The notes beneath the pieces were generated by a model. It was not told the DNA's origin. It searched no databases and was given only the letters and a program-made list of their open reading frames with translations. DNA of 20,029 nucleotides from Gammaproteobacteria bacterium (lineage in GTDB: Bacteria > Gemmatimonadota > Gemmatimonadetes > Longimicrobiales > Gaopeijiaceae), in contig VYDD01000429.1 of the NCBI GenBank assembly GCA_009843625.1, positions 1-20,029 on the forward strand, in the 5' to 3' direction. This document shows, one piece after another, positions 15,373 through 20,029 of the stretch. The translations under genes were made by a program, and so were the position numbers. The first letter of the stretch is position 1, and every line of letters begins with the position of its first letter.

Positions 15373-16902
15373 ATGACCTTCCAACCCCTCGACCTCGCCG
15401 CCTTCGCGGGCTTTCTCGCCCTCGTGGTCGGGGTGTCGCTGTACGCCTCGCGCGGCAGGCACGACGCGGCGGGCTACTTCCTCGCGGGCCGGAATCTGCC
15501 GTGGTGGCTGATCGGCTTCTCGCTGATCGCGTCCAACATCTCCACGGAGCACTTCGTGGGCATGGCGGGCCGCGGGTACGATCTCGGGCTCGCCATCGCC
15601 AGCTACGAGTGGATGGCGGCGGTCACGCTCGTGCTGGTGGGCCTGTTCTTCCTGCCGCGCTTTCTGCAGGCCGGCATCTACACCATTCCGGAGTTCCTGG
15701 AATACCGCTACGACGCGCGCACGCGCACGCTCATGGCGGCGTACATCATGGCGGCATATGTCCTGGTGGCCCTGGCCACGGTGCTTTACTCGGGGGCGCT
15801 GGCCCTGGAATCCATCTTCGGGCTGGACATCGGGGCGGGCATCTGGCTGATCGGGATTCTGGCCGGCGGCTACACCATCTACGGGGGCCTCAAGGCCGTC
15901 GTGTGGTCGGACCTCATCCAGGGCGTGGCGCTGCTCCTGGGCGGCGTTCTGGTGACGGTGCTCGGCTTTCGCGCGATCGGGGGCGTGGAGCCCTTTCTCG
16001 CGGCGGCCGAGGGCAAGCTGCACACCGTTCTCCCGTGGAACCATCCCGAGATGCCGTGGCTGGCGGTCTTCATCGGCGGACTCTGGATCCCCAACATCTT
16101 CTACTGGGGGCTGAACCAGTTCATCACCCAGCGGACGCTGGCCGCGCGCAGCCTGGCCGACGCGCAGCGCGGCATCTTCCTGGCCGGCTTCATCAAGCTG
16201 CTCATCCCCTTCATCATCGTCTTTCCGGGGATCATGGCCGCGGAGCTGTTCGCCGACCAGGTGTCAAATCCGGATCAGGCGTATCCGGTGATGATGCGCG
16301 AGCTGCTGCCCGCCGGGCTGACCGGGCTCATGTTCGCGGCGCTCTTCGGGGCGGTGATGAGCTCGCTCGACTCGATGCTCAATTCGGCTGCGACCATCTT
16401 CAGCGTCGATATCTACAAGCGGCATCTGCGCCCGCACGCCTCGTCGCGGAGGCTCATGACCGTCGGCCGGGTGACGACCGCGGTCCTGGCGCTGATCGGG
16501 TGCCTGTGGGCGCCGCTGGTCGCGCGGGCGGGGAGCGTGTTCGAGTACATCCAGATGTTCTGGGGATTCATCTCGCCCGGGATCGTAGCCGCCTTCCTCT
16601 TCGGCCTGTTCGTGCCCAGGACGCCGCCGCGGGCGGCCTTCGGCGGGATGGTGCTGGGGGTGCCGGTGTACGGCCTGCTGCTTTGGCTGCTTCCCGAGGT
16701 GGCGTTCCTGCATCACATGGCGATCACCTTTCTCGTGATCTGCGCCTTCATGCTGGCAGTGACGCGGGCCCGTCCGCTGGCGGAGGCGCGCACGCTGCCG
16801 CGATCCGAAGCGGCGGTGGATCTTACGCCGGCGCCGGGCGGGCGGTTGTGGGCCGGAGGCGTCATTGCCGGGGCGGCCGCTCTGTACATCGTCTTCTGGT
16901 AG
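15373..16902 (+). CDS. Sodium:solute symporter (SSS family, SGLT-like, probably sugar)
   Basis: A 509-aa inner-membrane symporter with about 13-14 hydrophobic helices. It is SGLT-like throughout: GYFLAGRNLPWWLIGFSLIA, SNISTEHFVGMAG (55-66), LGLAIASYEWMAA, GIYTIPEFLEYRYDARTRT, YTIYGGLKAVVWSDLIQG, IFYWGLNQFITQRTLAARSL, and MSSLDSMLNSAATIFSVDIY with the serine cluster near the sodium site. These resemble the Vibrio galactose transporter vSGLT. From memory, vSGLT has a Gln (Q69) for sugar binding in the EQF position; here it is H60, so the substrate may differ. GGAG about 8 nt upstream supports the ATG. It is a single gene; the next gene starts 169 bp later. Confidence 0.95.
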   Translation: MTFQPLDLAAFAGFLALVVGVSLYASRGRHDAAGYFLAGRNLPWWLIGFSLIASNISTEHFVGMAGRGYDLGLAIASYEWMAAVTLVLVGLFFLPRFLQAGIYTIPEFLEYRYDARTRTLMAAYIMAAYVLVALATVLYSGALALESIFGLDIGAGIWLIGILAGGYTIYGGLKAVVWSDLIQGVALLLGGVLVTVLGFRAIGGVEPFLAAAEGKLHTVLPWNHPEMPWLAVFIGGLWIPNIFYWGLNQFITQRTLAARSLADAQRGIFLAGFIKLLIPFIIVFPGIMAAELFADQVSNPDQAYPVMMRELLPAGLTGLMFAALFGAVMSSLDSMLNSAATIFSVDIYKRHLRPHASSRRLMTVGRVTTAVLALIGCLWAPLVARAGSVFEYIQMFWGFISPGIVAAFLFGLFVPRTPPRAAFGGMVLGVPVYGLLLWLLPEVAFLHHMAITFLVICAFMLAVTRARPLAEARTLPRSEAAVDLTPAPGGRLWAGGVIAGAAALYIVFW

Positions 16903-16981
16903 GCACGAAGACGACGCCCGTCGTTCGCCCCGGCCTCGCGGGCTGCGGGCCGGGCACGCCGGCAATACGTTGCAGGACCGT

Positions 16982-17031
16982 GCATCGACCAGGGACCGGG
17001 CATCGGCCAGGGACCCTGCACCGACCCTGCG
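16982..17031 (+). repeat. 18-bp tandem repeat between symporter and lipoprotein genes
   Basis: Two near-identical 18-bp units, GCATCGACCAGGGACCGG (16982-16999) and GCATCGGCCAGGGACCCT (17000-17017), then a degenerate third unit beginning GCACCGACCCTGC. It is in the 169-bp gap before the lipoprotein gene, possibly a slippage-made array or spaced binding sites. Confidence 0.6.
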
Positions 17032-17071
17032 AGAGGCCGATTCCCCGCCATCTTCCGGGAGGAACCATATC

Positions 17072-17662
17072 GTGATCCGCAACACCGCTGTTTCCGCTCT
17101 AGCAGTCATCGCGCTTGCCGCTTGCGGCTCTTCCGGCAACGAAATGGGCGATGGCCCCGAGGCCGGGACCATCATGTCGGCTGCCGACGGGGACGGGCTC
17201 GCGGCCCAGGCCATGCCATCCACGGACCACATGCCGTCCGATGCCGACCGGGCCGCGATCCTCACCACCGTCCAGTCGCTCTTCGACGCCCTCGGCGAAC
17301 GGGACACGGCGTTGCTGACCGCCATCCTGCATCCCGACATCCTGATGCGTTCCGTGGAGCGATCGGCCGCGGGCGAACGGTCCGCGTCGACATCCACGCT
17401 CGAGGGCATGGTCGCGCGCCTCGAAGCCGACGGCCCGCGCATGACCGAGCGCATGTGGGACCCGGAAGTGCGCATCAGCGGCGACCTCGCGACGGTCTGG
17501 ACCCCGTATGACTTCTACGTCGGAGAGGACCTGAGCCACTGCGGCGCCGACGCCTTCATCCTCATGCGCGACGGCGGTGACTGGCAGATCACCTCTCTCT
17601 CGTGGACCCGGCTGCAGCCTCCCGAGTGCGAGCTGCATCCGGACGGGCCGCCGGGTTCGTGA
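17072..17662 (+). CDS. NTF2-like (SnoaL/DUF4440-type) lipoprotein
   Basis: A 196-aa lipoprotein. The GTG at 17072 has GGGAGG 9 nt upstream and opens a textbook signal (MIRNTAVSALAVIALAAC) with lipobox LAAC and C18. After a ~40-residue linker, residues 60-185 are a cone-shaped NTF2-like domain: DRAAILTTVQSLFDALGERD, LLTAILHPDILMRSV, VRISGDLATVWTPYDFYVG, DAFILMRDGGDWQITSLSW. Members act as small-molecule binding or, rarely, enzyme domains; no catalytic residue set is evident. Its TGA overlaps the next start as GTGA. Longer versions from 16865 lack a signal and cross the tandem repeat. Confidence 0.85.
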   Translation: MIRNTAVSALAVIALAACGSSGNEMGDGPEAGTIMSAADGDGLAAQAMPSTDHMPSDADRAAILTTVQSLFDALGERDTALLTAILHPDILMRSVERSAAGERSASTSTLEGMVARLEADGPRMTERMWDPEVRISGDLATVWTPYDFYVGEDLSHCGADAFILMRDGGDWQITSLSWTRLQPPECELHPDGPPGS

Positions 17663-18201
17663 GGCGCGCGCTATCACGCCTGCTCGAGCCACGTTGGCGG
17701 CGGGTGCTGGTTGCCGGCTGGGTGCTGTTCGCGGTCTCGTTCCTGTTGCCGGCACTGTCCGGGATACCGGATCGCCACCGGATAACGGTCCCGCCTCCGC
17801 CTCCTCCCCCTGCCGCCTCGTCGATCATGCCCGAGGCGGATGCGGCTTCCGGTTCGGGCAGTTCGCTCATGGCGCAGGACACCGTCATCACGCCCGGCTG
17901 GGAAGCCTTCCTGTATGCGCTTTTTGGCTGGAGCGGCATCCTCGGGATAGCCAGCGCCCTCACCAACCTGCCGATGGTGGCCACTGCCTTTCATGGAAAG
18001 TGGTCCGCGCGCGCGAGGTGGCCCGTGATCGTCCTGGCCGCCGCCACGGTGTTCAACCTGGGGTACTGGCTGTGGTGGGTCGCGGACGACGGGGGGGCCA
18101 CGCTTGAGATCGGCTACTACGTGTGGGTCGCGTCTTTTGCGTGCGCGTCGCTCGCGTTCCGGCTGCGCGGGCAGGAGGGGACTATTCCCACCTCCGAATG
18201 A
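17659..18201 (+). CDS. Four-helix membrane protein, paralogue of the PadR-linked one
   Basis: A 180-aa integral membrane protein. The GTG at 17659 overlaps the upstream stop as GTGA; an earlier GTG at 17602 would overlap by 61 bp and is less likely. Helices lie at about 16-33 (VLVAGWVLFAVSFLLPAL), 81-110, 122-141 and 150-167 (IGYYVWVASFACASLAF). A proline run P45-P51 sits in the loop after helix 1. The first and last helices match the C-terminal domain of 18698-19354 (WRR.L..GW.LFA.SFLLPAL; GY.VW.ASF.CA...L.LR), so the two are paralogous, but this one lacks the HAAS prefix. Its function is unknown; coupling suggests it works with the NTF2-like lipoprotein. Confidence 0.8.
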   Translation: MRRALSRLLEPRWRRVLVAGWVLFAVSFLLPALSGIPDRHRITVPPPPPPPAASSIMPEADAASGSGSSLMAQDTVITPGWEAFLYALFGWSGILGIASALTNLPMVATAFHGKWSARARWPVIVLAAATVFNLGYWLWWVADDGGATLEIGYYVWVASFACASLAFRLRGQEGTIPTSE

Positions 18202-18296
18202 TGGGCCATGGCCTCGTGACCCTGGGCCATGTGGAGCCTTGACCGCCTTTTCCGCCGCCTGATGCGCCGCGAAACAGGCCCAGTCGTGCCTGCCGT

Positions 18297-18350
18297 TTGC
18301 AGGGGTCGCCGATACCTTGTAGTATAGGGTATCTAGCACTTCATGGTATC
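18297..18350 (+). promoter_or_regulatory. PadR promoter with overlapping operator dyad
   Basis: TTGCAG (18297-18302) and TAGTAT (18320-18325) are separated by 17 bp. GATACC (18311-18316) and GGTATC (18328-18333) form an inverted repeat centred on the -10 element, and a third GGTATC follows at 18345-18350. PadR proteins usually repress their own promoter through such dyads. The ATG at 18343 would lie inside this element, another reason to prefer 18364 as the start. Confidence 0.5.
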
Positions 18351-18363
18351 GGGGGACGATAGG

Positions 18364-18705
18364 ATGAAGAAACCGGTGTACAAGGAGCTCGTGGCCGCTT
18401 CGTCGCGCCCCATGGTGCTCTCGATCCTGGCGGGCGGTGAGAGCTACGGCTACGAGATCCTCAAGCAGGTGAAGGTGCTCTCCGGCGGAGAGCTCGAGTG
18501 GTCGGACGGGATGCTCTACCCGGTGCTCCATCGCCTTGAACGCGACGGACTGATTGCGGGCCGCTGGGAACTCACCGACGAGGGACGGCGGCGCAAATAC
18601 TACCGGCTGACCGCCCGCGGCAAGCGCCAGTTGGCGCGCGACCGGGTGAGCTGGCGGGCGGTGCACGGAGCCCTCGAGATGTCCTGGGGAGGCGGTCATG
18701 TGTGA
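18364..18705 (+). CDS. PadR-family transcriptional regulator
   Basis: A 113-aa PadR-like winged-helix repressor. It begins MKKPVYKELVAASSRPMVLSI, followed by GGESYGYEILKQVKVLS, the SDGMLYPVLHRLERDGLI recognition region and the wing GRRRKYYRLTARGKRQL. The start at 18364 fits family N-termini; an ATG at 18343 adds MVSGDDR and lies within the operator. Its stop overlaps the start of the HAAS membrane gene by 8 nt. In this family arrangement the regulator usually controls the coupled gene and itself. The inducer is unknown. Confidence 0.93.
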   Translation: MKKPVYKELVAASSRPMVLSILAGGESYGYEILKQVKVLSGGELEWSDGMLYPVLHRLERDGLIAGRWELTDEGRRRKYYRLTARGKRQLARDRVSWRAVHGALEMSWGGGHV

Positions 18706-19354
18706 ACTGGACAGGGAAATCCGACGCTGGCGGCGGCAGGAGATGCGGCGGTCGTCGCTGTCCCCGCGCGAACTCGACGAGCTCGAGGATCATCTGAGGG
18801 CGCGAGTGGAACTGGAGCTGGAGCTGGATGCGCGATTGACGCCGGCGCGGGCGTTTGCGATCGCGCGGGATGGTTTGGGAGAGACTTCTGTATTGTCGAG
18901 GGAATTCGCGAGGGCGGGTGCCGTCAGGTGGCGCCGCGCCCTGGGGTACGGCTGGGCGCTGTTCGCACTGTCGTTCCTGCTTCCGGCGCTCCGATTCGAA
19001 TTCACTCACGAGCCCGTTCAGGTGTTGTCCCTGACGGGATACGAGGTCTTCTGGGCGGCTGTCACCGAAGGCGGGTTCCGCCACGCGCTCTGCAACCTGG
19101 CGATGCTGCTGACGTTGCCGGCGCTTTGGCGGGGACGAGTCCGTGGCGGACGATGGCTGGCCGGGGGCATCGGCCTGATGGGGTTGTACCTCCTTGCAAC
19201 GGGTCTCTCGTTGCCGCGCGGCGGCGGTGGCTTTTCCGCCTCGCTCCAGGTTGGGTACCTCGTCTGGGCGGCCTCGTTCGTCTGCGCCGCAGTCGGTCTG
19301 TGGCTGCGAGCGCGTGAGTGGGTGCCGACGACGGCGGAAAGACCCGAGGCGTAG
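18698..19354 (+). CDS. HAAS-type prefix plus four-helix membrane protein
   Basis: A 218-aa protein. Residues about 3-70 are a charged helical segment (LSPRELDELEDHLRARVELEL, TPARAFAIARDGLGETSVLSREF), which looks like the HAAS/permease-prefix domain that travels with PadR genes. The membrane domain (about 80-205) has four helices beginning with GWALFALSFLLPAL and ending with GYLVWAASFVCAAVGLW, paralogous to 17659-18201 including the GYEVFW / GWEAFL equivalence. The ATG overlaps the PadR stop by 8 nt and GGAGG lies 6 nt upstream. In related systems such proteins are thought to pass a membrane signal; no catalytic site is seen here. Confidence 0.82.
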   Translation: MCELDREIRRWRRQEMRRSSLSPRELDELEDHLRARVELELELDARLTPARAFAIARDGLGETSVLSREFARAGAVRWRRALGYGWALFALSFLLPALRFEFTHEPVQVLSLTGYEVFWAAVTEGGFRHALCNLAMLLTLPALWRGRVRGGRWLAGGIGLMGLYLLATGLSLPRGGGGFSASLQVGYLVWAASFVCAAVGLWLRAREWVPTTAERPEA

Positions 19355-19411
19355 GCACGAGGCGGGGCAAAGGACCTCGATAGGAGACCGAACAAAACCC
19401 GAATATCGGTG

Positions 19412-19434
19412 TATAAGGAGGTGACCCAGCAACC
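19412..19434 (+). promoter_or_regulatory. TATAAG and orphan extended Shine-Dalgarno-like motif
   Basis: TATAAGGAGGTGACCCAGC includes a possible -10 (TATAAG) and AAGGAGGTGA, a perfect complement of the 16S rRNA 3' end that continues to match for several more bases except one. No ATG/GTG/TTG follows at ribosome-site distance in a useful frame; the DUF222-type start is 44 nt on. It may be a leader feature, a degraded start or chance. Confidence 0.35.
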
Positions 19435-19467
19435 GATCATCCCCAGAGCCCCCGGAATCAGAAGACC

Positions 19468-20029
19468 ATGTCCACTGCCGCCGCCGCTCGAGTCGCCCCT
19501 GTCCGAGTTCCCCCTTCGTCCACTCCTCCCACCTCGGGCCAGCCGGCAACGAACGCGCTCGTCCCAGCCGCGCCCGCTTCGATCACGCCCATCCCCAGAG
19601 GGCTCAGGCCCGACCTCGATCCGCTCGGCGACGAGATCGCTCTTCTCTGCGCCCACATCACCGCCGCCACCTATCGGCTCCTCTGCCTGCTGAGGGTCTA
19701 CGAGGAAGAGGAACGCTGGCAGGGGTTCCGCTCCTGCGCTCACTGGCTCTCCTGGCGCACCGGCATTTCGCTCGGTCCCGCCCGCGAGAAGATGCGCGTG
19801 GCCCGCTGCCTGCCTTCCCTGACTCTAATCCCTGAAGCCTTCGCCAGGGGAGAGCTCTCGTACTCGAAGGTGCGGGCCCTGACCCGCATCGCCAACCCGG
19901 AAAACGAAGAGAAACTCCTCGACTTCAGCCGGCACGGCACCACCGCGCACGTGGAGCGCATGGTCCGGCATTGGCGTCGCCTGGACCGGGGCGACGCCTC
20001 CGAGGCCGCTCGTGCGGAGCGCCGCGGCC
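19468..20029 (+). CDS. DUF222/HNH-endonuclease-type protein (3' truncated)
   Basis: An open frame from the ATG at 19468 runs off the right edge (187 codons seen). After a low-complexity Pro/Ala-rich leader (1-50) comes a typical DUF222 domain: DEIALLCAHITAATYRLLCL (55-74), GFRSCAHWLSWRTGISLGPA (86-105), REKMRVARCLPSLTLIPEAF, GELSYSKVRALTRIANPENE and HGTTAHVERMVRHWRR. Full-length members usually end in an HNH nuclease motif, which would lie beyond the window, so nuclease activity is not shown here. These genes tend to be multicopy and mobile in GC-rich bacteria. The leader has weak ribosome-site signal. Confidence 0.9.
   Translation, partial: MSTAAAARVAPVRVPPSSTPPTSGQPATNALVPAAPASITPIPRGLRPDLDPLGDEIALLCAHITAATYRLLCLLRVYEEEERWQGFRSCAHWLSWRTGISLGPAREKMRVARCLPSLTLIPEAFARGELSYSKVRALTRIANPENEEKLLDFSRHGTTAHVERMVRHWRRLDRGDASEAARAERRG

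Noticed and set aside
15501..17075. 524-aa plus-strand ORF overlapping the symporter
   Set aside because: It is the +1-type shadow of the symporter gene, His/Arg/Gly-rich with no domain content.

Overview
The window is GC-rich bacterial chromosome, probably from a Gemmatimonadota-like organism. The taxonomic hints are a lipoprotein with the FGxEGxGPGEF-type six-bladed beta-propeller motif, a PadR regulator coupled to a HAAS-type membrane protein, a DUF222/HNH-type protein and the overall codon bias. The phylum is inferred from these family habits, not from a marker phylogeny. No rRNA, tRNA or CRISPR array was seen.

Layout. Bases 3-203 are the tail of a PHP-domain-like protein. gyrB (414-2375) is the clear housekeeping anchor. 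Convergent with it is a minus-strand block: a TipA-type MerR regulator (3904-4716), then the AbiEi/AbiEii abortive-infection toxin-antitoxin pair (3218-3856 and 2421-3221). Next comes a minus-strand tyrosine recombinase (4846-6006) with an intact R-K-H-R-W-Y active site. A possible core recombination site (8-bp arms, 7-bp spacer) lies about 40 bp past its stop codon.

From about 6.0 to 14.9 kb the sequence looks like a mosaic accessory island. Gene-poor, hairpin-rich stretches alternate with small cargo units: a FitA/FitB (VapBC-type) toxin-antitoxin pair (7480-8159); a four-gene run of exported proteins (8391-11212: M15-type peptidase lipoprotein, secreted unknown, lipoprotein unknown, HExxH protein); a minus-strand pair of a 71-aa four-cysteine exported protein and a beta-propeller lipoprotein (12283-13667); and an unrecognised gene, possibly frameshifted (13935-14701). 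Two families of imperfect direct repeats frame these units: a ~280-bp repeat at 6242-6522 and 11488-11767, and a ~100-bp repeat at 11305-11403 and 14791-14890. Neither looks coding, and I do not recognise either.

From about 14.9 kb, ordinary-looking chromosomal genes return: a small membrane-anchored protein (minus strand), an SGLT-type sodium/solute symporter, an NTF2-like lipoprotein translationally coupled to a four-helix membrane protein, a PadR regulator coupled to a HAAS-prefixed paralogue of that membrane protein, and the 5' part of a DUF222/HNH-type gene that runs off the end.

How they work together: the recombinase, two toxin-antitoxin systems and repeat-flanked cargo fit an integrated element or a recombination hot spot next to gyrB. 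The four exported proteins and the propeller pair are the least explained cargo and the best candidates for an undescribed system.
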